Shown here piece by piece: positions 17,353 to 26,256 of a stretch of DNA of 64,000 nt. Numbering within the stretch: position 1 is the first letter of the stretch; each line of letters opens with the position of its first letter. The translations under genes and the position numbers were made by a program. This DNA comes from CAVSRC01 sp963798195 (GTDB taxonomy: Bacteria; Pseudomonadota; Alphaproteobacteria; Rhizobiales; Kaistiaceae). A model generated the notes under the pieces. The model was not told the origin of the DNA and searched no databases. It was given only the letters and a program-made list of their open reading frames with translations. The stretch is taken from the NCBI GenBank assembly GCA_963798195.1, contig CAWCSF010000001.1, forward strand, positions 186,001 to 250,000. The letters run 5' to 3'.

Positions 17353-18348
17353 ATGACCAAAGCCACGACGAAAGCAGCGACCGCAGCCGGGGAAAAGCCG
17401 CCGGGCCGGGGGCGCATCTACGATTCGATCACCGACACCATCGGCGACACGCCGCTCGTGCGGCTTGATCGTATCGCCGCGATGAAGGACGTGCCGGCGC
17501 ACCTGCTCGCCAAGCTCGAGTTCTTCAATCCCATATCGAGCGTCAAGGATCGCATCGGCGTCGCCATGATTGACGCGCTGGAGGAATCCGGCCGCATCAG
17601 CCCCGGCATCAACACGCTGATCGAGCCGACATCCGGCAACACCGGCATCGCGCTCGCCTTCGTCGCGGCGGCGCGTGGCTATCGGCTGATCCTCATCATG
17701 CCGGAGACCATGTCGGTCGAGCGCCGCAAGATGCTGAAGCTGCTCGGCGCCGAGCTGGTGCTGACCGAAGGGCCGAAGGGCATGCGCGGCGCCATCCAGC
17801 GGGCCGAAGAACTGCTCAAGGAGATTCCCGACTCGGTCATCCCGCAGCAATTCCAGAACCCGGCGAACCCCGAGATCCATCGCCGCACGACGGCGGAGGA
17901 AATCTGGAACGACACCGGCGGCGAGGTCGACGCGTTCGTAGCGGGTATCGGCACCGGCGGCACCATCACCGGCGTCGGCCAGGTGCTCAAGCAGCGCCGC
18001 CCGGGAATCAGGATCGTCGCGGTGGAGCCCGCGGAGAGCCCGGTCCTCTCCGGCGGACAGGCAGGGCCGCACAAGATTCAGGGAATCGGCGCCGGGTTCG
18101 TGCCCGGCGTCCTCGACACGACCGTCTATGACGAGGTTGTCAAAGTCACCAGTGACGAGGCCTTCGAGACAGCGCGCCTGTGCGCCCGGGTCGAGGGCAT
18201 CCCGGTGGGCATTTCCTCCGGTGCGGCGATTGCCGCGGCGGTGAAGGTCGGCCAGCGGCCAGAGATGAAGGGCAAGAACATCGTCCTCATCATCCCGTCC
18301 TTCGCCGAGCGCTACCTTTCCACCGCGCTGTTCGACGGGCTCGACTAG
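17353..18348 (+). CDS. cysK: Cysteine synthase A (O-acetylserine sulfhydrylase)
   Basis: 331-residue PLP enzyme that makes cysteine from O-acetylserine and sulfide. The PLP-binding lysine is Lys65 in NPISSVKDRIG, the phosphate loop is GIGTGGTITGVG, and the substrate loop is EPTSGNTGIALAFVAA. A 20-residue Thr/Ala/Lys-rich N-terminal extension precedes the usual beginning IYDSITDTIGDTPLVRL. The ATG at 17353 has GGGAGGAG upstream. Confidence 0.95.
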   Translation: MTKATTKAATAAGEKPPGRGRIYDSITDTIGDTPLVRLDRIAAMKDVPAHLLAKLEFFNPISSVKDRIGVAMIDALEESGRISPGINTLIEPTSGNTGIALAFVAAARGYRLILIMPETMSVERRKMLKLLGAELVLTEGPKGMRGAIQRAEELLKEIPDSVIPQQFQNPANPEIHRRTTAEEIWNDTGGEVDAFVAGIGTGGTITGVGQVLKQRRPGIRIVAVEPAESPVLSGGQAGPHKIQGIGAGFVPGVLDTTVYDEVVKVTSDEAFETARLCARVEGIPVGISSGAAIAAAVKVGQRPEMKGKNIVLIIPSFAERYLSTALFDGLD

Positions 18349-18442
18349 GGCAGCGCCTCTCCCATCACGATCGCGTGAGCCAATTGCGGATCAGCCGACC
18401 CGCGCAGAGATTCGGCGCGGTTCAACCGGGGAGGGCATCAGC

Positions 18443-18847
18443 ATGAGTGCAGTCGCGGTCAGCTGGCTGGCGGTCATTGTCGCCGCCATCGTCAGGTTCG
18501 CCATCGGCGCGGGGTGGTACACGGCGCTGTTCGGCAAGCGGTGGCGTCAGCTTCAGGGCATTCCCGAAGGCGGTTCGACGGCCGGCATGGGGCAGGCGAT
18601 GGCCGCCGGCTTCATCGGCGATCTGGTCATGTCCTATGTGCTGGCCCGTTTCGTCGGCCACTACGGCGCCGTCACCATCATGGACGGTCTGCTCGTCGGC
18701 TTCCTCGCATGGCTCGGCTTCGTTGCCACCATCATGCTCGGCTCGATCTTCTACGAGAAGAAGCCGGGGGAACTGATCGCCATCAACGCAGGCTACCAGC
18801 TCGTCACGATCCTGGTGATGGGTGCGATCCTCGCGGCCTGGCACTAG
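18443..18847 (+). CDS. DUF1761 family membrane protein
   Basis: 134-residue integral membrane protein with four hydrophobic segments (about 5-25, 50-70, 78-98 and 112-132). The pattern AIGAGWYTALFGKRW after helix 1 is typical of DUF1761 proteins. GGGGAGG lies just upstream of the ATG. The stop codon overlaps the stop of the convergent transglutaminase gene by 4 bp. Function unknown. Confidence 0.82.
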   Translation: MSAVAVSWLAVIVAAIVRFAIGAGWYTALFGKRWRQLQGIPEGGSTAGMGQAMAAGFIGDLVMSYVLARFVGHYGAVTIMDGLLVGFLAWLGFVATIMLGSIFYEKKPGELIAINAGYQLVTILVMGAILAAWH

Positions 18848-19659
18848 ACCGCGGCAACGACCTCGTCGGTCCACACGCGGAACCCGACGAGGTCCGTCAT
18901 TCCGAACGAATTGCTGATCGCGACGTCCGAGGCGTCGCGCCCGGTCGCCATCAGCACGCGGCCGATGCGCGGCTTGACGTGCCGTGCATCGAACGTGCGC
19001 CACTGCCCACCGAGCCAGGCCTCGAACCACGCCGAGAAATCCATCGGCGTCGGATCGTAGGGCACGCCGATATCGCCGAGATAGCCGGTGACGTAGCGCG
19101 CCGGGATGCCCATGCAGCGGCAGAAGGTCAGGGCGAGATGCGCGAAGTCGCGGCAGACTCCGGTGCGCTCCTGGAAAGCGTCGGCGGCGGTGCGCGTCGC
19201 GCGCGCATGCTCGTAGCCGAAAGCGATATGGTCGTGGACGTATTCGCAGATCGCCTGCACACGTGGCCAGCCCTCGGGCGTGTTGCCGAAAAGCTGCCAG
19301 GCGAGTTCGCTCATCCGGTCGGTTTCGCAGTAGCGGCTGCCGAGAAGGAAGACGAGAACCTCCGCTGGCAGATCGGGAATCGGATGCTGGATCGCGTCGG
19401 GCACGACCGGGTCCGGCAAGCCGGAATCGTGGATGATCGTGTCGGCGGTGAAGGTCGTGCGCCCCGGCGGGATGACCACGCGCGAGCAGATGTTGCCGAA
19501 GGTGTCGCGGTAGCTGGTGATGGGGATCGGCGGATCGGCGGTGATCGTGTCGGGTTTCGCGAGATCCCGAGCCCGTGACGGGTGCACGTTGAGCGTCAAT
19601 AACATCGGCGTCGCCTGCGTGCAGGCGTAGGCGATTTCGAAGCCGATCCGGATATCCAT
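18844..19659 (-). CDS. Transglutaminase-like cysteine protease family protein
   Basis: 271-residue protein with a transglutaminase-like core. The catalytic Cys is in FQERTGVCRDFAHLALTFCR, the His in DFSAWFEAWLGGQWRTFDARH, and the N-terminal beta-sandwich leads in with MDIRIGFEIAYACTQATPML. The ATG at 19659 was chosen since the upstream extension has no similarity. No signal peptide is apparent. It points towards the DUF1761 gene (4-bp overlap) and diverges from the MoeB-like gene. Substrate unknown; the family acts as peptidases or amidases. Confidence 0.88.
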   Translation of the reverse strand: MDIRIGFEIAYACTQATPMLLTLNVHPSRARDLAKPDTITADPPIPITSYRDTFGNICSRVVIPPGRTTFTADTIIHDSGLPDPVVPDAIQHPIPDLPAEVLVFLLGSRYCETDRMSELAWQLFGNTPEGWPRVQAICEYVHDHIAFGYEHARATRTAADAFQERTGVCRDFAHLALTFCRCMGIPARYVTGYLGDIGVPYDPTPMDFSAWFEAWLGGQWRTFDARHVKPRIGRVLMATGRDASDVAISNSFGMTDLVGFRVWTDEVVAAV

Positions 19660-19820
19660 GCACTGTGCCTTGCGGCGTCGGGACTGACTGGCCGCTCGCT
19701 GTCCTGTTCGCACAATGCAAGAACAGTGCCCGTTCGCAACCAACCAACGCACGCGCGCCGCCTGCGGTTCCGCGCCCCGCCCGCCTCGTCAACGCGCCGC
19801 GCCGCGCCTACACTGACGCC

Positions 19821-20600
19821 ATGGCCTTCACCGACGAGGAAATCGAACGCTACGCCCGCCATCTCGTGCTTGCCGAGGTCGGCGGTCCGGGCCAGCAGAA
19901 GCTGAAGCGCGCCCGCGTGCTGGTGGTGGGCGCTGGGGGGCTTGGCGCGCCGCTCATCCAGTATCTCGCCGCCGCCGGCGTCGGCACGATCGGCATCGTC
20001 GATGACGATGTCGTCAGCCTGTCCAACCTCCAGCGCCAGGTGATCCACGATACCGCCGCCATCGGCCGGCCGAAGGTGGAGAGCGCCCGCGACTTCGTCA
20101 CCCGCGTCAATCCGAACGTCGGGTCGTGGCGACACGCCGAGCGCCTGACCGAAGCGAATGCCGGCACGCTGATCGCCGACTACGACGTCGTCGCCGATGG
20201 CTCCGACAATTTCGACACGCGCTACGCCGTCTCCGACGCGTGCTTCCATGCCGGGAAGACGCTGGTCACCGCCGCGGTCGGCCGCTTCGATGGTTCGCTG
20301 ACGACGCTGAAGCCGCATCTCAGCGCCGCCGACGGCAATCCCAACCCGACCTATCGTTGCCTGTTTCCCGAGGCGCCGCCGGAGGGGCTGCTCCCGACAT
20401 GCGCCGAAGCCGGCATCCTCGGCGCGCTCACCGGCGTCATCGGTTCGTTGCAGGCGCTCGAGGTCATCCGCGAGATCGTCGGGCTCGATGGCGGGCTCGT
20501 CGGCAAGCTGCTGCTCTACGACGCGCGCGGGCCGCGCTTCGAGACGATTGCCTATGCCTGGAATCCGGCAAACCCGCTGAACGGTCGTCCCGGCACGTAG
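19821..20600 (+). CDS. MoeB/ThiF-family adenylyltransferase
   Basis: 259-residue E1-like enzyme that adenylates the C-terminal Gly-Gly of a small sulfur carrier (MoaD or ThiS). Visible are the ATP loop VLVVGAGGLGAPLIQYLAAAG, the DDDVVSLSNLQRQ segment, DGSDNFDTRY and the C-terminal AGILGALTGVIGSLQALEVI. There is no rhodanese tail. No molybdopterin or thiamine genes are adjacent, so MoeB and ThiF cannot be told apart. The ATG at 19821 gives the usual beginning FTDEEIERYARHL. Confidence 0.9.
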   Translation: MAFTDEEIERYARHLVLAEVGGPGQQKLKRARVLVVGAGGLGAPLIQYLAAAGVGTIGIVDDDVVSLSNLQRQVIHDTAAIGRPKVESARDFVTRVNPNVGSWRHAERLTEANAGTLIADYDVVADGSDNFDTRYAVSDACFHAGKTLVTAAVGRFDGSLTTLKPHLSAADGNPNPTYRCLFPEAPPEGLLPTCAEAGILGALTGVIGSLQALEVIREIVGLDGGLVGKLLLYDARGPRFETIAYAWNPANPLNGRPGT

Positions 20601-20720
20601 CCGCGCCTTGCACGCTGCGCTCTGTGAAGTGAGCAGGCTGGTGGCCAAGGCAAAGGCACTCTTCCTACGCGCCGTTGAGGGGTCCTTAACCCTGTTTCGG
20701 CAAGGTTCCGCTTCTACGGG

Positions 20721-21317
20721 ATGTGTTGCGTGGGGTTAGCGAAATGCGCTTTTGGGGTGCGCCGATTTTTCAGGCCGGAACCTTGGGATTCGTGGGCGCG
20801 GCTGGCCGCTGTTTGCGGTCTTGGCCTGCTCATCGCCGCGAGCGGCCAGGGCGTTGCCGTGGCGCAGCTTCAGTCCGGCACGGTCGGCAAGAGCGGCCTC
20901 CAGGTGCCGCGCTTCGTCAGCCTCAAGGCCGGCCGCGTCAACGTGCGCGTCGGGCCGGGCGAGGATTACAAGATCGCCTGGGTGTTCACGCGGACGGGCC
21001 TGCCGATCGAAGTGATCCAGGAATACGACACGTGGCGCCGCATCCGCGATTCCGATGGCGCCGTCGGCTGGGTGTTCAACAGCCTGCTCTCCGGCAAGCG
21101 CACCGCTGTCATCGCGCCGTGGGCAGCCGGCGAGCCGAAACCGCTGCGTGGTTCCGCCGGCGCTGCCGCGGCGATCACGGCCTACCTCGAACCGGGCGTC
21201 ATGGGCACGGTTGACCGCTGCCGTGGCGGCTGGTGCAAGATTTCCGGCGATGGCTTCAACGGCTGGATCCAGCAGGATCAGCTCTGGGGCGTCTATCCCA
21301 ACGAGGAAATCGACTAG
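20721..21317 (+). CDS. Secreted SH3-domain protein
   Basis: 198-residue exported protein. A hydrophobic signal segment (about 28-48, WARLAAVCGLGLLIAASGQ) ends near AVAQLQSG. It is followed by a bacterial SH3 domain (SLKAGRVNVRVGPGEDYKIAWVF to GAVGWVFNSLLSGKRTAVI) and a second, shorter SH3-like repeat (ITAYLEPGVMGTVDRCRGGWCKISGDGFNGWIQQDQLWGV). The ATG at 20721 lacks an obvious ribosome site, and GTG at 20757 is an alternative. Such proteins bind cell-wall components; the precise role is unknown. Confidence 0.82.
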   Translation: MCCVGLAKCAFGVRRFFRPEPWDSWARLAAVCGLGLLIAASGQGVAVAQLQSGTVGKSGLQVPRFVSLKAGRVNVRVGPGEDYKIAWVFTRTGLPIEVIQEYDTWRRIRDSDGAVGWVFNSLLSGKRTAVIAPWAAGEPKPLRGSAGAAAAITAYLEPGVMGTVDRCRGGWCKISGDGFNGWIQQDQLWGVYPNEEID

Positions 21318-21362
21318 CCGCCTCTTCGCCTGCGTCCATCGCTGCGGCTAGATTGGCTGCCG

Positions 21363-21638
21363 ATGATCTACTGCATCGGCCTCACCGTCCGTTACGAAGC
21401 TGCCCTTGCCGGGCCGACCGCGCCGATGAAGCGGGGCGGTGACGAGAGCTACGGCGGCGGCTGGGTCTGGGCAACGCCGGACGAGGCGCGCCAATTCATC
21501 GCCATGAACGGGCTGACCGCGACCCATTCGGTCTATGGCGTGCGCGCCGACTGGGCGCGCGATACGCGCGAAATTCCGGACAAGCCGCATCGTTTCCTGG
21601 CGCGCGACGCCGAGGTCGTTCGTCTCACCGATGGTTGA
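21363..21638 (+). CDS. Small hypothetical protein (91 aa)
   Basis: 91-residue protein, soluble, with no recognisable domain. Its composition and third-position GC fit coding sequence. Conserved-looking stretches include GGGWVWATPDEARQFIAMNG and VRADWARDTREIPDKPHR. It starts 45 bp after the SH3 gene, on the same strand, and is followed by a strong hairpin. The role is not known; I place it with moderate confidence on coding character alone. Confidence 0.6.
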   Translation: MIYCIGLTVRYEAALAGPTAPMKRGGDESYGGGWVWATPDEARQFIAMNGLTATHSVYGVRADWARDTREIPDKPHRFLARDAEVVRLTDG

Positions 21639-21641
21639 GTA

Positions 21642-21673
21642 TGACCCGGCGCGCCTTTGTCGGCGCGCCGGGT
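21642..21673. terminator. 13-bp perfect hairpin after the 91-aa gene
   Basis: GACCCGGCGCGCC at 21642-21654 pairs perfectly with GGCGCGCCGGGTC at 21661-21673 around a 6-nt loop. No T-run flanks either side, so it may be a bidirectional, less classical terminator. The rest of the gap to 22081 contains nothing else I can name. Confidence 0.5.
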
Positions 21674-22081
21674 CTATTGCCCAGGCGCCACCGGTCGGCG
21701 CCTATGCGGCGCCGTCGCCGGCACAACCGACAGCAAGGTATTGGGCCCTGAAAAAGAGCCCCCAGCCCTCCCAAGGAACCAGACTGCAGCTGCTGCGCAC
21801 TGGGAAATTATCTTCGGCACGGCCGCGCAAAAGCGCGCGCCGGCCGGGCCAGGTCGGGCGGTCACCACAAAAAAAGGATTTGTTAAGGATAGTCGCGGCT
21901 GTGAGCCAATTCCGGGTTTGCGCGATCCACTGGGGGCGCAGGCCGGCGATCTGACACTGAAAAACGCAACACAACTCAACATAATCGGACCCGGACAAGG
22001 CCCGCCGCGGGCGAACTCAAGTCCGGATCGCGCGTATTGTCAATGGCTTGGGCGAAAGGGCCCCCGGCGCGGCTTTGCCGC

Positions 22082-22525
22082 TTAGTCGATCCGGCGCAGC
22101 CGCACCACCACGTCCACCCGGCTGATTTCGTAGCCCGGCGGCGGTTCCGGCAGCCGACCCACGCCCATCTGGCCGGGGGGGATGTCGAGCACCTCGTTGT
22201 CGTCCTCGACAAAGAAATGGTGGTGGTCGGAGGTGTTCGTGTCGAAATAGGTCTTCGACCCGTCGACCGCGACTTCCCGCAACAGGCCTGCGCCGGTGAA
22301 CTGGTGCAGCGTGTTGTAGATCGTCGCCAGCGAAACCGGCACGCGCTTCATCAGCGCTTCTTCGTGCAGGTTTTCGGCGCAGAGGTGGCGATTGCCCCGG
22401 GCGAACAAAAGCTCCGCCAAGGCGAGACGTTGGCGGGTCGGGCGTAGCCCGGCGGTACGAAGCATCGCCCGGATTTTCGGACGACTCATCGCTTCGTCGT
22501 GATGACTGTGCTCGTGGCGATCCAT
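22082..22525 (-). CDS. irr: Iron response regulator Irr (Fur family)
   Basis: 147-residue Fur-family repressor, in alphaproteobacteria the haem-responsive iron regulator. The winged helix spans LRTAGLRPTRQRLALAELLF to VSLATIYNTLHQFTGAGLLREV, and the Irr-type histidine cluster TSDHHHFFVEDDNE follows, with the family end GYEISRVDVVVRLRRID. The N-terminal haem regulatory motif (Cys-Pro) of Bradyrhizobium Irr is absent, as in other Irr proteins of the order. The ATG at 22525 was chosen; 22489 is an alternative. It diverges from fabA, a typical Rhizobiales arrangement. Confidence 0.9.
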   Translation of the reverse strand: MDRHEHSHHDEAMSRPKIRAMLRTAGLRPTRQRLALAELLFARGNRHLCAENLHEEALMKRVPVSLATIYNTLHQFTGAGLLREVAVDGSKTYFDTNTSDHHHFFVEDDNEVLDIPPGQMGVGRLPEPPPGYEISRVDVVVRLRRID

Positions 22526-22740
22526 GGTTCCATCCAGCGGTCCGCGGTTCAAGGCCGCGCGCTTACGCGAGGGAATATATGGGCCGGCTGCCGTAGGTGC
22601 AACGCGGTATGCCGCCGCGCTTACACAGAGGCCGGTCCGGGGCTTGTGGCGACCCGCCGGATGCTATGTTAAGAGGGCGCTTACCTCACCGGCCGGGCCA
22701 GGCAGGCGGGGAACTGTGCGGCCAATCAGACGGACGAGCC

Positions 22741-23292
22741 ATGACCTCTGCCATGCCTGAAACCCGGGACGAGCGCCCGTCGCAGTTCGGTTACGAGGAA
22801 TTGCTGGCCTGCGGCCGGGGCGAATTGTTCGGTCCCGGCAACGCCCAGTTGCCTCTGCCGCCCATGCTGATGTTCGACCGCATCACGTCGATCAGCGAAG
22901 ACGGCGGTGAGCACGGCAAGGGCCAAATACGCGCCGAACTGGATGTGAAGCCGGACCTCTGGTTCTTCGGCTGCCACTTCAAGGGTGACCCGGTGATGCC
23001 GGGCTGTCTCGGCCTCGATGCGCTGTGGCAGATGCTGGGCTTCTTTCTGGGGTGGCTCGGTCAGCCGGGGCGGGGGCGCGCCCTGTCGTTGGGCGAGTTG
23101 AAGTTCTCCGGCATGGTCCTGCCGACCGCGCGCCTCGTCGAGTACGGCGTCGAAGTGAAACGCGTGCTTCGCTCGCGGCTCGTGCTCGGTGTCGCCGACG
23201 GGTGGCTGAAAGTCGATGGCACCACCATCTACAGCGCCAAGGACCTCAGGGTGGGTCTGTTCCAGGGCGAGGCGCAGCCGGCGACCGGCTAG
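22741..23292 (+). CDS. fabA: 3-hydroxydecanoyl-ACP dehydratase/isomerase
   Basis: 183-residue hot-dog enzyme that introduces the cis double bond for unsaturated fatty acids. Catalytic His79 (GCHFKGDPVMPGCLG) and Asp93 (GLDALWQMLGF) are in place. The chosen ATG at 22741 gives about ten residues more than the Escherichia enzyme. It is the first gene of fabA-fabB-fabI, diverging from irr. Confidence 0.95.
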   Translation: MTSAMPETRDERPSQFGYEELLACGRGELFGPGNAQLPLPPMLMFDRITSISEDGGEHGKGQIRAELDVKPDLWFFGCHFKGDPVMPGCLGLDALWQMLGFFLGWLGQPGRGRALSLGELKFSGMVLPTARLVEYGVEVKRVLRSRLVLGVADGWLKVDGTTIYSAKDLRVGLFQGEAQPATG

Positions 23293-23361
23293 GTGCGGCC
23301 GGGCCGCTTGGGGCGTTTTGCGGCCGGCGCTGTCTGATCAGATGATTTGGGGAAGAGCGAT

Positions 23362-24579
23362 ATGAGACGTGTCGTTGTCACCGGGATGGGCATCGTTTCC
23401 TCGATTGGGGATTCGACGCAGCAGGTGCTCGCCAGCCTGCGCGAGGCGAAGTCCGGGATCTCGGCCGCCGAGGAATACGCAAAGCTCGGCTTCCGCTGCC
23501 ATGTCTATGGCGCGCCGACCCTCGATCCGTCCGAGATGCTCGATCGCCGCGCATTGCGTTTCCACGGTCGTGGCACCGCCTGGAACCATGTCGCCATGGA
23601 TCAGGCGATCCAGGATTCCGGCCTTGAGCAGGGCGATATCTCGAACGAGCGCACCGGTATGATCATGGGCTCGGGTGGCCCATCGACCCGCGCCATCGTC
23701 GAGGCGGTCGACACCGCCCGCCAGAAGGGGCCGAAACGCGTCGGGCCCTTCGTCGTGCCCAAGGCGATGTCGTCGACCGCGTCGGCGACGCTCTCCACCT
23801 GGTTCAAGATCAAGGGGCTCAGCTACTCGATCTCCTCCGCCTGCTCGACCTCGTCGCATTGCATCGGCAATGGCGCCGAGATGATCCAGATGGGCAAGCA
23901 GGACATCATCTTCGCCGGCGGCTGCGAGGATCTCGACTGGACCATGTCGGTCATGTTCGACGGCATGGGCGCGCTTTCGAGCGACTTCAACGACCGCCCG
24001 GCCGTCGCGTCTCGCGCCTATGACAAGGCGCGCGATGGCTTCGTCATCGCCGGCGGCGCCGGTGTCGTCGTGCTCGAGGAACTGGAGCACGCCAAGGCGC
24101 GCGGCGCGCGCATCTACGGCGAACTCGTCGGCTACGGCGCCACGTCGGACGGTTACGACATGGTGCAGCCATCCGGCGAAGGCGCGGTACGCTGCATGAA
24201 GCTGGCGCTCTCGACGGTGGGCGAGAAGGTCGACTACATCAATCCGCACGCCACCTCGACGCCGATCGGCGATCTCCGCGAGATCGAGGCGATTCGCGAA
24301 GTGTTCGGCAGCAAGTGCCCGCCGATCTCGGCGACGAAGTCGCTCACCGGCCATTCGCTCGGCGCCACCGGCGTGCAGGAGGCGATCTACGCACTGCTGA
24401 TGATGAAGAACGGCTTCATCCCCGAGTCCGCCCATATCGACGAACTCGACCCCGATTTTGCCGACATGCCGATCGTGCGCGAGCGGGTGGACAACGTCGA
24501 GGTGAACACCGTCCTGTCGAATTCCTTCGGCTTCGGCGGCGCCAACGCGACGCTGGTCTTCCAGCGCTACAACGGCTGA
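23362..24579 (+). CDS. fabB: 3-oxoacyl-ACP synthase I
   Basis: 405-residue condensing enzyme that elongates unsaturated acyl-ACPs. The Cys-His-His triad is visible: Cys in SSACSTSSHCIG, His in NPHATSTPIGD and His in TKSLTGHSLGATG. The start at 23362 (MRRVVVTGMGIVS) follows GGGGAAGAG. It lies between fabA and fabI on the same strand, so the three genes act as a unit. Confidence 0.96.
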   Translation: MRRVVVTGMGIVSSIGDSTQQVLASLREAKSGISAAEEYAKLGFRCHVYGAPTLDPSEMLDRRALRFHGRGTAWNHVAMDQAIQDSGLEQGDISNERTGMIMGSGGPSTRAIVEAVDTARQKGPKRVGPFVVPKAMSSTASATLSTWFKIKGLSYSISSACSTSSHCIGNGAEMIQMGKQDIIFAGGCEDLDWTMSVMFDGMGALSSDFNDRPAVASRAYDKARDGFVIAGGAGVVVLEELEHAKARGARIYGELVGYGATSDGYDMVQPSGEGAVRCMKLALSTVGEKVDYINPHATSTPIGDLREIEAIREVFGSKCPPISATKSLTGHSLGATGVQEAIYALLMMKNGFIPESAHIDELDPDFADMPIVRERVDNVEVNTVLSNSFGFGGANATLVFQRYNG

Positions 24580-24599
24580 CGCCGACGGGGGGAGGGGGG

Positions 24600-25466
24600 A
24601 TGTCTACCGGCATGATGAGCGGCAAGCGCGGCCTGGTGATGGGGGTCGCCAACGACCATTCCATCGCCTGGGGTATCGCCAAGCGGCTCGCCGAGCATGG
24701 CGCCGAGATGGCCTTCACCTACCAGACCCCGGCTCTCGGCAAGCGCGTCCTGCCGCTCGCCAAATCGATCGGGTCGGATTTCGTCGTGCCCTGCGACGTC
24801 GGCCTGAAGCCGGACTCGGACGATCCGAATTCGCTGGCGTCGATGTTCAGGACGCTGGCCGAGCGCTGGCCAAAGATCGATTTCCTCGTCCACGCCATCG
24901 CGTTCTCCGACAAGTCGGAGCTGCGCGGGCGCTACGCCGATACCAGCCGCGACAACTTCGTCAACACCATGCTGGTCTCGTGCTTCTCCTTCACCGAGGT
25001 TGCCCGCCGCGCGGCGCGGCTGATGGGCGATGGCGGCGCGATGCTCACGCTGACCTTCGGCGGCTCAACCCGCGTGATGCCCAACTATAACGTGATGGGC
25101 GTCGCCAAGGCGGCGCTGGAAGCTTCGGTCCGCTACCTCGCGGTCGACTACGGTGCGCAGAACATCCGCGTCAACGCCATCTCGGCCGGCCCGGTGCGCA
25201 CGCTGGCCGGCGCCGGCGTCTCCGATGCACGCATCATGTTCAACCACCAGAAGAACAACGCGCCGCTCCGCCGCAACGTCGGCATCGACGAGATCGGCAA
25301 CACCGCAGTCTATCTGCTGTCCGATCTTTCCACCGCCGTCACCGGCGAAATCCACTTCGTCGATTCCGGTTACAACATCGTCGCCATGCCGCGCCTCGAT
25401 GCGCTCAAGGCGAGCGATGCCGGCGAAAATGGCAGCGACGAGCCCGCCAAGCAGGTCGCGGAATAG
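24600..25466 (+). CDS. fabI: Enoyl-ACP reductase (FabI)
   Basis: 288-residue NADH-dependent reductase that completes each fatty-acid elongation cycle. The SDR-type catalytic pair Tyr-x6-Lys is seen in MPNYNVMGVAKAALEA, the nucleotide end in GVANDHSIAWGIAKRLAEHG, and the NAD contact in AGPVRTLAGAGV. The ATG at 24600 has a purine-rich run (GGGGGGAGGGGG) just upstream, starting 20 bp after fabB. A 20-residue polar tail extends beyond the usual end. Confidence 0.95.
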   Translation: MSTGMMSGKRGLVMGVANDHSIAWGIAKRLAEHGAEMAFTYQTPALGKRVLPLAKSIGSDFVVPCDVGLKPDSDDPNSLASMFRTLAERWPKIDFLVHAIAFSDKSELRGRYADTSRDNFVNTMLVSCFSFTEVARRAARLMGDGGAMLTLTFGGSTRVMPNYNVMGVAKAALEASVRYLAVDYGAQNIRVNAISAGPVRTLAGAGVSDARIMFNHQKNNAPLRRNVGIDEIGNTAVYLLSDLSTAVTGEIHFVDSGYNIVAMPRLDALKASDAGENGSDEPAKQVAE

Positions 25467-25477
25467 CACGCGGCGGC

Positions 25478-26230
25478 CTAACGCGCCGCGCGGACGGAAT
25501 TTGTCCCCTGCCAATCCCGCAGCCACGGCAAGAAGGCAAAGCAGAGATACATCGACACCAGCACCACACCCATGTGCTGGAGCAGCACCGATCCCCCGAT
25601 CTCGTCCACCACGAAAAGCATCACTGGCGCGTTGGAACTGGTGTGCAGGATCGCCGGCGCACCAATCGAGTTGCCGCCGCGCTCGTAGAGCAACGCGAAT
25701 GGAAAGGCCAGGAGAAGCGCAAGAACCACCGAGGCCGAACCGGCAACCGCGCCGATCGTGAACACGAGATAGACGTGTTGTCCCGCGAAGACGAGCGCCG
25801 ACGTGAGCGCGGCTCTCCCGAAGGTCAGCGTTCGCCTCAGGTGTCCGAAGACAAAGGCACGGTGGATGACCTCCTCGGCAATGCCGTTGACGAGAACGAC
25901 GCCGATCAGGATCGGCAGCCATTCGCGATTGAGCCCGACCGTGGTGCCGGTGGCCCAGCCATAGACGGGCAGGAACAGCCACATGGGCAAGCTGACGATC
26001 AGCGCGACGATAACCGCGCGGGCCGTCGGGACGACGAGGCCCAGCGCCCTTGCTACCCGCCTCGGGCCCGGTCCGAACAGGAGTCGCTCGGCCAGCACCA
26101 TGCCGCCGACTCCGACCGCGCAAAGAAGCATCTGCCGCGCCAGGAGCGGGAAGTCGGGCGGCGTCAGGAACGCGGCCGCGACCAGAATGGCGATGACAGG
26201 AACCGAACCTGCGAGAACCTTGCCGAGCAT
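25478..26230 (-). CDS. CPBP-family intramembrane metalloprotease
   Basis: 250-residue membrane protein with about seven hydrophobic segments. The CPBP (CAAX protease and bacteriocin-processing) motifs are present: EEVIHRAFVFGHL (EExxxR), FAGQHVYL (FxxxH) and a third histidine motif in PAILHTSSNAPV. The ATG at 26230 gives a hydrophobic first helix and has a GGGGGG run upstream. It is convergent with fabI (11 bp apart) and follows the Acg-like gene on its own strand. Substrate unknown. Confidence 0.87.
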   Translation of the reverse strand: MLGKVLAGSVPVIAILVAAAFLTPPDFPLLARQMLLCAVGVGGMVLAERLLFGPGPRRVARALGLVVPTARAVIVALIVSLPMWLFLPVYGWATGTTVGLNREWLPILIGVVLVNGIAEEVIHRAFVFGHLRRTLTFGRAALTSALVFAGQHVYLVFTIGAVAGSASVVLALLLAFPFALLYERGGNSIGAPAILHTSSNAPVMLFVVDEIGGSVLLQHMGVVLVSMYLCFAFLPWLRDWQGTNSVRAAR

Positions 26231-26256
26231 CGCCGCGCCCCCCTTTCGCCGTTCGC

